NCBI RefSeq assembly: GCF_052161615.1
Contig: NZ_CP197417.1
Span: forward strand, 5,332,001-5,396,000
Direction: 5' to 3'
Length of the DNA: 64,000 bases
DNA from: Aeoliella sp052161615
GTDB lineage: Bacteria; Planctomycetota; Planctomycetia; Pirellulales; Lacipirellulaceae
The notes under the pieces were generated by a model. It was not told the origin of the DNA. It searched no databases and was given only the letters and a program-made list of their open reading frames with translations. This document shows, piece after piece, positions 26,892 to 34,163 of the stretch (its first letter is position 1; the number at the start of each line of letters is the position of its first letter). The translations under genes and the position numbers were made by a program.

Positions 26892-27383
26892 ATGTCCAAC
26901 ACCTACCACGTTCGGCTTCGCAAGGAGCAGTTCACGTTCTGCGCCGCCCACTTCATCACGTTCGCGGGCAACATCTGCGAGCCACTCCACGGGCACAACT
27001 ACCGCGTCGCGGCGGAAATCGCGGGGCCGCTCGATGAGAACGAGTACGTCGTCGATTTCATCGCCGCTCGTGATGCGTTGATCGCCATCACTCGCACGCT
27101 CGACCACCGCGTGATCCTTCCCACCAGTCACCCAACGATCCACGTGACGAGCGCGGACAACGAAGTCACCGCACGGTTCGAAGATCGCCGCTGGGTGTTC
27201 CCGGCGAGCGACTGCGTGCTGCTCCCCGTCTCCAACACCACCGCCGAGCTGCTAGCACACCACATCGGCGAGCAACTGCTTGCTGCCCTCGCCGAGCATG
27301 GTTTTCGCCCCACGTCGCTCGAAGTGTCGGTCGACGAATGCGAAGGGCAAGAAGGGGTTTGTCGTTGGGATGACCTTCGCTAG
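26892..27383 (+). CDS. 6-pyruvoyl-tetrahydropterin synthase / QueD-like protein
   Basis: A 163-residue PTPS-family protein. Zinc ligands are the His of FCAAHF and the pair in HGHNY; the catalytic Cys precedes them (CEPLHGH), and the C-terminal VDECEGQEG carries the conserved Glu. The family converts dihydroneopterin triphosphate to pyruvoyl- or carboxy-tetrahydropterin. The insert between the two halves (about residues 75-105) is longer than in QueD. It is the third gene of an operon with the hydrolase and the CitG-like protein. Queuosine, biopterin or methanopterin pathways are all possible; the CitG neighbour favours the last. Confidence 0.87.
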   Translation: MSNTYHVRLRKEQFTFCAAHFITFAGNICEPLHGHNYRVAAEIAGPLDENEYVVDFIAARDALIAITRTLDHRVILPTSHPTIHVTSADNEVTARFEDRRWVFPASDCVLLPVSNTTAELLAHHIGEQLLAALAEHGFRPTSLEVSVDECEGQEGVCRWDDLR

Positions 27384-27427
27384 CAGTCGCGCGGATCGTT
27401 CCCTGAAAGGGAACCACAGCCACGGCT

Positions 27428-27452
27428 ATCGGGCTCAGAGAGCCCTCCCACA
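27428..27452 (-). repeat. Palindromic intergenic repeat, GGGCTC/GAGCCC family, copy a
   Basis: Stem GGGCTC/GAGCCC with loop TCT, flanked by the family word TGTGGGAG. It lies 45 bases after the PTPS-like stop codon. Confidence 0.75.
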
Positions 27453-27594
27453 TTTCTCGCTAGCGGCAGCACATCCTTCGCAAACGTCAAATCCTCTCAT
27501 GCGTTGCGACTATCGGAGTCGATAAGACGATTGCCGCGCGCCCTCGATCGTTGTTGGGTGCTGGCAACTCCTTGTCACCCCCAATGTCTGAGCG

Positions 27595-28581
27595 ATGTCC
27601 GATATTCGCAAAGCTGCCATCGTGTTGATGAGCCTTCCTGAAGAGGACGCGGCCGCTCTGTTGAGCAAGCTGAGCCCCAAGGAAGTCGAGCAGGTTTCGA
27701 TCGAGATCGCCCGGACCAATCGCATTTTGCCGGCGGAGCAGGACTCGACCATTCGCGAGTTCGCCAACGCCAATCCGAGCTCCACCACCGAAGGTGGCAG
27801 TCTCGACCTCGCTAAGAACCTCGTGAAGCGGGCTCTTGGATCCGACGCGGGGCAGGCGCTCGACAACATTCGCCAGACCATCGAAGCGTTGCCGTTCGGC
27901 TTCCTTCGGCATGTCGATAGCCAGAACGTCCTGACTTACATCATGGACGAGCACCCGCAGACCATCGCACTCATCATGTCGTACCTGCCCGCTGCGTACG
28001 GGGCGGAGATCCTCGCGGGTTTGCCTCCCGAGAGGCAGCTCGCGGTCGTGCGGCGGATGGCGACGATGAACCAAACCAATCCCGAGATCATTCGCGAAGT
28101 CGAGCGTGGTCTCGAAGGACGGATGTCGAATGTCGTGAGCCAGAGCTTCCAGAACGCGGGTGGCGTCGAGTCGGTCGCCGAGATGCTGAACGTCTCCGAG
28201 CGCTCGACCGAACGCATTATCCTGCAGCAACTGGCCGAGGACGATCCCGATCTGGTGGAAGAGATTCGCCGGTTGATGTTCGTGTTCGAAGACATTGCCA
28301 AGTTCTCGAACAAAGACATCCAGTCGATGCTCAAACACATCGAAACCACGCAGTGGGCGCTGGCGCTCAAGGGGGCGAGCGAGGAACTCAAGGACAAGAT
28401 CCTGGGCAACCTGTCGCAGCGTGCCGGCGACATGCTCCGCGAGGAAATGGAGTTCCTCGGTGCGGTGAAAGTCTCTGCGGTCGAAGCCGAGCAGCAGAAA
28501 ATCGTCGACATCGTCCGCAGCCTCGAAGACGCCGGCGAAATCGAAGTCGCCTCCGCCGAAGAAGAGCAGCTGGTGCAGTAG
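27595..28581 (+). CDS. fliG: Flagellar motor switch protein FliG
   Basis: A 328-residue FliG. The N-terminal domain (KAAIVLMSLPEEDAAALLSKLSP), the middle domain with EHPQTIALIMSYL, and the C-terminal torque domain (MFVFEDIAKFSNKDIQ, then GDMLREEMEFLG with charged residues facing the stator) are all present. FliG couples the rotor to the MotAB stators and sits on the MS ring. No other flagellar gene lies nearby, so the motor genes must be elsewhere. No clear Shine-Dalgarno precedes the ATG. Confidence 0.95.
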   Translation: MSDIRKAAIVLMSLPEEDAAALLSKLSPKEVEQVSIEIARTNRILPAEQDSTIREFANANPSSTTEGGSLDLAKNLVKRALGSDAGQALDNIRQTIEALPFGFLRHVDSQNVLTYIMDEHPQTIALIMSYLPAAYGAEILAGLPPERQLAVVRRMATMNQTNPEIIREVERGLEGRMSNVVSQSFQNAGGVESVAEMLNVSERSTERIILQQLAEDDPDLVEEIRRLMFVFEDIAKFSNKDIQSMLKHIETTQWALALKGASEELKDKILGNLSQRAGDMLREEMEFLGAVKVSAVEAEQQKIVDIVRSLEDAGEIEVASAEEEQLVQ

Positions 28582-29030
28582 CCACCTTCGAAGTTGTGTC
28601 GCACTTGCGCGAATATCGCATTGACTGCGACATTATTATTTTCCTGCCCTTTGGGAGTTGGTCGTAAGCGCCTTTGCAGGCACAAGTTACGAGAAACCTC
28701 CCAAACACTCGTTCGGAATAAAGTCGCAGCGCGATTCCGCACTGCAACTTTACTCGATGTAGGCCGGGTCAAGCTCCGCGCCGACCCGGCTCCTTACGCC
28801 TTGCCCAACGCGTACGCCGAGCCCCCACCAAGCACTCTGCCTGCCGTTTTCTTCTAGTTTTTCAGTTGTCAAAGAACATGCGTCCACGACTTCAGTGGAT
28901 ATGCACATAAGAACACATCCGAAGCGCGCTTTCTAGTCCCTTTCTGGAAAAAAGTGGAAATAGTTGGGCGCCAAAATGTGGCGAAAACGCGGGTTATTTG
29001 GCCGTTCCCATCGGCAATTAGGGACAAAAC
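28582..29030. other. Gene-free stretch downstream of fliG
   Basis: About 450 bases without a supportable gene. Besides the palindromic repeat at 28759-28790 I see no tRNA, terminator with T-run or coding pattern. Confidence 0.5.
28759..28790 (+). repeat. 32-base palindromic repeat, copy 1
   Basis: GCCGGGTC and GACCCGGC arms enclose AAGCTCCGCGC. The whole 32 bases recur exactly as the reverse complement at 31265-31296. It lies downstream of fliG and could form a 3'-end hairpin. Confidence 0.85.
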
Positions 29031-29366
29031 TCACCTTAGAATCAGGGTCAGAAATCCAATCGCGTTCAAGGCTACTTGGACCGTGAGAATAGCCAGGGCC
29101 GACACGAGCAATCCATAGCCTCGCCATCGCTGCGGTGCTTTGTGGTGCCGCTTCCACGAGACGATGATAGGCACGACAACCAGGATATCGGCCAATGCAG
29201 TCAGCATCGCTGCTAGCATGATGCGCTGTTCAGCGACGAGCAGGGCCACGATGCCGCCTACACCAGATAGCGGTATCAACAACGCCATCACAAAAGCAGC
29301 CGTTCCAAACGGCTCCAGCGGCTTCACTACTTGAGTATCTGCATGCTGCCGGGGGACCTCTTGCAC
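29031..29366 (-). CDS. Small membrane protein of unknown function
   Basis: A 111-residue protein with three hydrophobic segments: AAFVMALLIPLSGVGGIVAL, MLAAMLTALADILVVVPIIV and LVSALAILTVQVALNAIGF. The linker between the second and third is basic (SWKRHHKAPQRWRG), which would favour the cytoplasmic side. The N-terminal 20 residues are polar. No family is recognised. Coding support is the membrane pattern and a clean frame. Confidence 0.55.
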   Translation of the reverse strand: MQEVPRQHADTQVVKPLEPFGTAAFVMALLIPLSGVGGIVALLVAEQRIMLAAMLTALADILVVVPIIVSWKRHHKAPQRWRGYGLLVSALAILTVQVALNAIGFLTLILR

Positions 29367-29452
29367 AGAGCCCGTGGCGCGGGGCGACTCGTAGGGGGGT
29401 TGGGCTCTTCCATAGTTCGAAGTCTATTGGGTGGCGATCGTCGTTTCAGAGA

Positions 29453-29962
29453 TCACTCGACGGGCTCACGTCGCGTGACTTCCGCCGGGCCCAGCAGTTC
29501 CTCCAGCAACTCCATTGGAGCGTCGGAAATCATCCGCCGCGAAGACTTCCCATCCTGATAGACGTATACCCAGCTGCATGCGAAGCAGATCTCCAGCTCG
29601 CATGTCGAGTTCGGACTCCGGGCGATAATGGCGTGCCTCGGTTCAAAACACGATGCGGCGAGGTTGCCTTCCTCGCCTTCCCGAAGGCCGCGTTCCACAA
29701 GCTGGGAGATCTCGCTCTGCGTGCTCGGGCGATCGACGGTCACCCGATCAATGACGCGCCACCCGCGGAAACGATCGGGCGCGGGTTCGGTGCTGATATC
29801 CAACGTTCCTTCTTCCCCATAGGGACGCAGGCGGAGGATCTCAAGCGACTGCAAGTTGCTTGTGTCGAACAACTCCGGTCCCGGAGCAGGAGCAGGACGC
29901 GAGCAACCGATGGCATGAATCGCCAATAGCGAGCAACATAGAACAGCAGATAAATGGGTCAC
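29453..29962 (-). CDS. Probable lipoprotein of unknown function
   Basis: A 169-residue protein if started at GTG 29962, with GGAG nine bases upstream; an ATG further upstream is possible. The N-terminus THLSAVLCCSLLAIHAIGC is a lipoprotein signal with the lipobox AIGC. The mature part contains CFEPRHAIIA and CELEICFACSWVYVYQDGK, a pattern seen in a small widespread family of uncharacterised proteins with two conserved Cys-containing strands. Membrane-anchored and probably periplasmic. Confidence 0.65.
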   Translation of the reverse strand: MTHLSAVLCCSLLAIHAIGCSRPAPAPGPELFDTSNLQSLEILRLRPYGEEGTLDISTEPAPDRFRGWRVIDRVTVDRPSTQSEISQLVERGLREGEEGNLAASCFEPRHAIIARSPNSTCELEICFACSWVYVYQDGKSSRRMISDAPMELLEELLGPAEVTRREPVE

Positions 29963-30126
29963 GTTCCGCGGCTCCCGGCATCGGAGGAGGTACTGGAAGA
30001 GTTCTATTGTAACCGATGGCACAGCGGCGGTTGCGGGCGTCAATGGCTGGCTAACTTTTAAAAAGCCGTGGAGATGGCGGTGAAAATCCGCTCGGCAAGC
30101 TCACTGTCCGGTTCTACAATGATAGT

Positions 30127-30348
30127 ATGGAGCCCTCGCGTACAACCACCGATTCGTCGGAAGAATCACTCGAAGCAATTCTTGCTCGACCCTGCCCTCG
30201 GCCGACGTTTCCAGAGCAAAACGCCGACGGGGTGGATATCTCGCTGATTCGCGCCAATTTGCGACTTACGCCTCTAGAGCGGATTCGCCAGAGCGACCGT
30301 GCCCGCTGGCAAACCGAGCAATTGAGAACTCATGGACGAAGAATCTGA
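30127..30348 (+). CDS. Small protein encoded upstream of a nucleotidyltransferase
   Basis: A 73-residue protein with a C-terminal block ISLIRANLRLTPLERIRQSD and a polar N-terminus. Its last 17 bases overlap the next gene, indicating translational coupling. Short proteins with an LRLTPxER-like segment often precede this class of nucleotidyltransferase. It could be a regulatory partner, such as an antitoxin or a substrate adaptor. No DNA-binding motif is seen. Confidence 0.65.
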   Translation: MEPSRTTTDSSEESLEAILARPCPRPTFPEQNADGVDISLIRANLRLTPLERIRQSDRARWQTEQLRTHGRRI

Positions 30349-30865
30349 AACCGATGGACTGGAGAAGCTACTGGACTTGCTCCTCGCGCACGAAGTGGAG
30401 TTTATCGTGGTGGGTGGTCAGGCTGAGGTGTTGCTCGGCGGTTCACGTACCACGTTCGATGTCGACCTATGCTACCGACGTACGGCCGAGAATCTGCATC
30501 GACTTGCAGAGGCGATGAAGGCCCTGCAGCCAACACTGCGGGACGCACCAGCCGGTTTGCCCTTTGTTTTGGATGCCAAGACATTGGCGCTGGGGAGCAA
30601 CTTCACGTTCAACACCCGGTACGTGCCACTCGATCTGTTGGGATGGCTTGATCCGATTGGAGCCTACGAAGAGCTAGTCCCGTCTGCGGAATCTTTTGAG
30701 TACAAAGGGCGAAAGCTGTCCGTGATCGGATTGGAAGATCTTATTCGCATCAAAGAGTATCTTGGCCGCCCCAAGGACCAAGAAGCCCTTCTCCAATTGC
30801 GGGCGATCCACCGACTTAGGCAGCAGAAAACGGCTGGCGAGCAGGAGGGTACCGCAGAAGCCTAA
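30332..30865 (+). CDS. Nucleotidyltransferase-fold protein, AbiEii/DUF6036-like
   Basis: A 177-residue protein. VEFIVVGGQAEVLLGGSR followed by TTFDVDLCYRR gives the GG-x-D-x-D pattern of the minimal nucleotidyltransferase fold, with a probable third acidic residue further on (VPLDLLG). The C-terminal helical part contains GLEDLIRIKEYLGRPKDQEAL, typical for proteins of this class. Members act as toxins in abortive infection or toxin-antitoxin pairs, or as small-molecule nucleotidyltransferases. It overlaps the preceding small gene, so the two form a unit. Confidence 0.75.
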   Translation: MDEESETDGLEKLLDLLLAHEVEFIVVGGQAEVLLGGSRTTFDVDLCYRRTAENLHRLAEAMKALQPTLRDAPAGLPFVLDAKTLALGSNFTFNTRYVPLDLLGWLDPIGAYEELVPSAESFEYKGRKLSVIGLEDLIRIKEYLGRPKDQEALLQLRAIHRLRQQKTAGEQEGTAEA

Positions 30866-31014
30866 TTCCCCCGCGACAACACTTCGCTCAGCGGTGGTTG
30901 CGGACGCGAGGTCGCGTTGGGTGGGTTTTCGAAGGCCGCGGATACGCACGTAGCGAGCAGCACGGCGGCGGTGGCCGAGGCGGTGATGATGCCGGCGAGG
31001 ACGACGGGGGTCAT
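30862..31014 (-). CDS. Possible 50-residue single-span membrane peptide
   Basis: Starting at ATG 31014: MTPVVLAGIITASATAAVLL forms a hydrophobic segment, followed by a short Pro/Ser/Asn-rich tail. The stop overlaps the convergent nucleotidyltransferase stop by four bases. A weak GGA lies eight bases before the start. Support is only the hydrophobic pattern, so this may be spurious. Confidence 0.35.
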   Translation of the reverse strand: MTPVVLAGIITASATAAVLLATCVSAAFENPPNATSRPQPPLSEVLSRGN

Positions 31015-31164
31015 GGCGATGTTCCAGGAAGTCGTAGTAGTTGCGATTCGATGTCCCAAGTATCGCCGGCGGCCCTAAGGCTGGGCTGAAGGGAAGTTAA
31101 ATTCGGCTTCATGTTGGGGCGGGTGGGGGCTGAGTTTGCTCGCGAGGCTGCCCCCTCACCCTAA

Positions 31165-31240
31165 CCCTCTCCCCCAGTTCGTTCGCGGTGGTGTTCCAAC
31201 AATGGGTGAGAGCCGCGCGCGAACGAAATGGGGGAGAGGG
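31165..31240. repeat. Inverted-repeat element with 23-base arms
   Basis: Arms at 31165-31187 and 31218-31240 match at 22 of 23 positions and enclose 30 bases. The arms contain CCCTCTCCCCC and GTTCGTTCGCG. It has the look of a mobile palindromic element (REP or MITE-like) and lies between a gene end and kdsB. The remainder of 31015-31376 holds no gene. Confidence 0.75.
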
Positions 31241-31264
31241 GACTAGGATGGCTTAGCGGGAAGT

Positions 31265-31296
31265 GCCGGGTCGGCGCGGAGCTTGACCCGGCCTAC
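31265..31296 (-). repeat. 32-base palindromic repeat, copy 2
   Basis: Exact reverse complement of 28759-28790, sitting 24 bases after the inverted-repeat element and 80 bases before kdsB. Confidence 0.85.
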
Positions 31297-31376
31297 ACAA
31301 CTCGCTGCTAGCATTCCGAAGAACACCGTGGCGATTGAGCTACCACGGCATGGCGGTTCGCGGTAAAAATCGCGGC

Positions 31377-32147
31377 ATGAATAATACTCGCGCGCTTCGC
31401 AGTTACGTGGTGGTTCCCGCTCGGCTTGGATCGACCCGGCTTCGGCGGAAGATGTTGCTGTCGGACACGGGGCGGTCGCTCATCGAGCACACCTACGAGG
31501 CGGCCCGCCGGGCGCGGCGGCCGGTGGGCGTGGTCGTGGCGACCGATAGCGTGGAGATCGCCGAGGTGATTCGCCGCACAGGCGGCACCGCGGTGATGAC
31601 CAGCGAGTCGTGTGCGAGTGGCACCGATCGCGTGGCCGAGGTGGCCGCGGGTCTTCCCGATGCCGACGTGCTGGTGAACCTGCAAGGGGACGAGCCGGAA
31701 ATGGCGGCGACGGCCATCGATCAGGTCATTGAACTTCTGGAACAAAATCCGCACGCACCGATGGCAACGCTCGCCACGCCGCTGCGAGACGCGGCGCAGA
31801 TTGCGAACCCTGCGTGCGTGAAGGTGGTGTTCGACGACGCCGGCCGAGCGATGTATTTCAGCCGCAGCCAGATTCCGTTCGTCCGCGAGGCGGAAGACTT
31901 TGACCTGACGAGCGAGCCCGCGCTGTTCCACCAGCACCTGGGCATCTACGCGTATCGCCGGGACTTCTTGATGCAACTGGCAAGCTGGCCCCCGTCGCGA
32001 ATGGAACAGGCCGAGCGGCTCGAACAGCTCCGCGTCATCGAGCGGGGCCACGCCATCATGGTCGGCGTCACGCAGCACACGTCCAGCGGTATCGACACCG
32101 CCGAGGATTACGCGAAGTTCGTAAGCCGGTGGCAACGGGCGGCCTAG
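31377..32147 (+). CDS. kdsB: 3-deoxy-manno-octulosonate cytidylyltransferase (CMP-Kdo synthetase)
   Basis: A 256-residue protein, normal KdsB length. VVVPARLGSTRL at the N-terminus is the CTP-binding loop, CASGTDRVAE and VNLQGDEPEM are family signatures, and HLGIYAYRRDFL follows. It activates Kdo as CMP-Kdo for lipopolysaccharide synthesis, supporting a Gram-negative type envelope. The usual RLPGKPL after the first motif reads RLRRKML here. The start at 31377 is chosen over an ATG 14 codons upstream by family length. The next gene starts 71 bases downstream. Confidence 0.93.
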   Translation: MNNTRALRSYVVVPARLGSTRLRRKMLLSDTGRSLIEHTYEAARRARRPVGVVVATDSVEIAEVIRRTGGTAVMTSESCASGTDRVAEVAAGLPDADVLVNLQGDEPEMAATAIDQVIELLEQNPHAPMATLATPLRDAAQIANPACVKVVFDDAGRAMYFSRSQIPFVREAEDFDLTSEPALFHQHLGIYAYRRDFLMQLASWPPSRMEQAERLEQLRVIERGHAIMVGVTQHTSSGIDTAEDYAKFVSRWQRAA

Positions 32148-32173
32148 CGTTCGCCGATCGCAGGTTTGGCGGC

Positions 32174-32179
32174 TATAAT
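32174..32179 (+). promoter_or_regulatory. Perfect -10 box before the RmlD-like gene
   Basis: TATAAT lies 40 bases before the next start codon, in the short gap after kdsB. I see no convincing -35 at the right spacing, so the strength is uncertain. Confidence 0.35.
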
Positions 32180-32218
32180 GGGGCGTTTCGCTTCCCCTTG
32201 CCTCCGATTCCCCCGCCG

Positions 32219-33226
32219 ATGCTCCCCCTCGACGAACAACGCTTGCCGCTGCTCGTGACCGGCGTTGCTGGGGTGGCGGGGTACAACGCGCTGGCCTACT
32301 TCCACGAGCGTTACCCCGGCCAAGTGATTGGCATTCGCCAGCGGGACAACTGGCGGCTTGACGGGCCGCACATCGTGGCGTGCGATGCCGAGGATCCGGT
32401 GGCGATGGGGCGGTTGTTTGACGAGTACCAGTTTCACGCGGTGCTCAATTGCGCGGGCAACTGCGCTCTCAAGGCGTGCGAACTCGACACTCGCCTCGCA
32501 TGGCGGACCAACGTCGAAGGGCTCGTGAACCTGTTGTCGCATGTAGCCGAGCGGCAGGTGCGATTGGTGCATACTTCGATTGACCTCGTGTTCTCGGGCG
32601 ACCGCGCCGAACACGAGGGGCACGTCGAGACCGATCGCCCCGACCCCGTGACGGTGTACGGCAAGACGATGGTGAGTGCCGAGCAATTGATCGCCGACTG
32701 GTACCCCGAGGCCTGCGTGGTGCGGATCTCGCTGCCGATGGGGGTGAGCTTCAACGGTCACGCGGGGGCGATCGATTGGATTCAATCGCGTTTCGCCAAA
32801 GACCGGCCGGCGACGTTGTACTACGACGAGATCCGCACGCCGACTTACACCGATTGCCTGAACGTGGTGTTCGAGCAACTGCTGGCGGGAGACTCGGCTG
32901 GAGTGTTGCACGCGGGGGCTTCGCGGCGGCTTAGCTTGTACCAGATCGCCCAGGTGATTAACCGCGTGGGTGGGTACGATCCACGGCTCCTCAAAGGTTG
33001 TCCGCGGATCGAGGCGGGGCCGATGCCGCCGCGGGCCGGGAACGTGGCGATGCAGTCGTCGCGGCTTGCGGAGCTGCTGGGGGGCGATCCCTTTGATCCC
33101 TGGCCTTTGGCCCCCGAGTGGGTGCCGACGCATCCCGAGTGGCACTTCGAGCGTGGGGGCGAGCCTGGTTCGCCGGAGCTTCTGGCCCGTGTGCTTTACC
33201 GCAACCCCCGCCGGGTGGAAGTTTGA
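32219..33226 (+). CDS. RmlD-like NAD(P)-dependent sugar nucleotide reductase
   Basis: A 335-residue SDR. The N-terminus has LLVTGVAGVAGYNALAYF (Rossmann motif), then VLNCAGNCALKACE, VHTSIDLVFSGD and VYGKTMVSAEQLI with the catalytic Tyr-x-x-x-Lys. This is the layout of dTDP-4-dehydrorhamnose reductase and relatives. The C-terminus carries an extended Pro-rich end (PEWVPTHPEWHFERGGE). The start at MLPLDEQRLP places the nucleotide motif near the N-terminus. Next to kdsB, a role in surface polysaccharide synthesis is plausible. Confidence 0.83.
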   Translation: MLPLDEQRLPLLVTGVAGVAGYNALAYFHERYPGQVIGIRQRDNWRLDGPHIVACDAEDPVAMGRLFDEYQFHAVLNCAGNCALKACELDTRLAWRTNVEGLVNLLSHVAERQVRLVHTSIDLVFSGDRAEHEGHVETDRPDPVTVYGKTMVSAEQLIADWYPEACVVRISLPMGVSFNGHAGAIDWIQSRFAKDRPATLYYDEIRTPTYTDCLNVVFEQLLAGDSAGVLHAGASRRLSLYQIAQVINRVGGYDPRLLKGCPRIEAGPMPPRAGNVAMQSSRLAELLGGDPFDPWPLAPEWVPTHPEWHFERGGEPGSPELLARVLYRNPRRVEV

Positions 33227-33389
33227 CACGGGCGGGCGGGTCAAACTTAATGGTAGGGGTTGGGCATTCAGGGAACAATCTGAGCTTCAGGCTCGAACCC
33301 TAAGCAGATTCCCTCCCGTCGCTGGATCTCAACTGCTTTCCTCCGGTCGCTGACGCTCCCGGCTCGCCTTGAATTCGCTGAATGTAGTT

Positions 33390-34028
33390 ATGCCGATTAA
33401 GTTTCACTGCGGTCACTGCGGTGCGCCGATCAAGGCTCCTGACACGCACGCGGGGCAGACATTGCCCTGTCCGAAGTGTGGATCGCCCGTGCTGGTGATG
33501 GCGGACGTGGTCGCGCCGCCAGCGCCCAACGTTCAGCCGATGGTGCCGCCGGTGGCGAGTGTGCCGCCGAGCGTTCCGCCCGTAACGAGCGCTCCGCCCG
33601 CGGTGGCTCCTCCTTCTGTCGCGGTTCCGCCGCCCGCGCAGGTGTTTCCCGCGGTAGAGGAAGAAGACGACGCGGTGATTCCCGAGATTGTGCCGCGCGG
33701 AGCTACGGCGAGCGCGCCACCTGAGCTCGACTTCGTGGGAGCGGCTCCCGAGACGGCGGAACCCATTGCGTCGCCACGCGCTCCGAGAGCCGCTAGAGCG
33801 CGCAAGGCGCGAGTCGCCGACGTAGAACTTCAGAACGTCCGCGTGGTTGATGTGCGGATGTCGTGGAGCAGCATGCTCTGGTTGGTGTTCCAGTTCTACG
33901 TGTGCGTGCTCGCGCTTTCGATGGTCGTCGGGCTGGCGATGATGGTGTTGTCAGCGCTGTTCGCGGCCGTTGGTCTGAGCTTGTTCGGGATGGTGGGGTG
34001 TGTGAGCTTGGAGTGGCTCGCAAGATAG
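33390..34028 (+). CDS. Zinc-ribbon membrane protein
   Basis: A 212-residue protein starting MPIKFHCGHCGAPIKAP (33390); a TTG start seven codons earlier is possible. Residues 6-38 hold two CxxC pairs (CGHC and CPKC), a zinc ribbon like those at the N-terminus of many planctomycete proteins. Residues about 42-140 are a Pro/Ala/Val-rich linker ending in an acidic patch. A basic stretch (PRAARARKARVADVE) precedes a long hydrophobic segment (about 165-210). The domain order suggests a cytoplasmic ribbon tethered to the membrane; the function is unknown. Confidence 0.75.
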   Translation: MPIKFHCGHCGAPIKAPDTHAGQTLPCPKCGSPVLVMADVVAPPAPNVQPMVPPVASVPPSVPPVTSAPPAVAPPSVAVPPPAQVFPAVEEEDDAVIPEIVPRGATASAPPELDFVGAAPETAEPIASPRAPRAARARKARVADVELQNVRVVDVRMSWSSMLWLVFQFYVCVLALSMVVGLAMMVLSALFAAVGLSLFGMVGCVSLEWLAR

Positions 34029-34031
34029 TAC

Positions 34032-34050
34032 CTCCATACTCCGTATGGAG
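34032..34050. repeat. Small perfect hairpin after the zinc-ribbon gene
   Basis: CTCCATAC and GTATGGAG pair around TCC, four bases after the stop codon. Related words (CATACGGAGTA) recur at about 34136-34147, giving a larger inverted repeat across the gap. There is no T-run. Confidence 0.45.
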
Positions 34051-34163
34051 AAGCGGAGGAGTGAGCGCAGCCATTGGAGCGGTTTCGCCCCCTGGGACTT
34101 CGCTCGTTCCGAGAATGCGAACGCATGGGCCTAACCATACGGAGTAGGGTTGTACTATGACTC

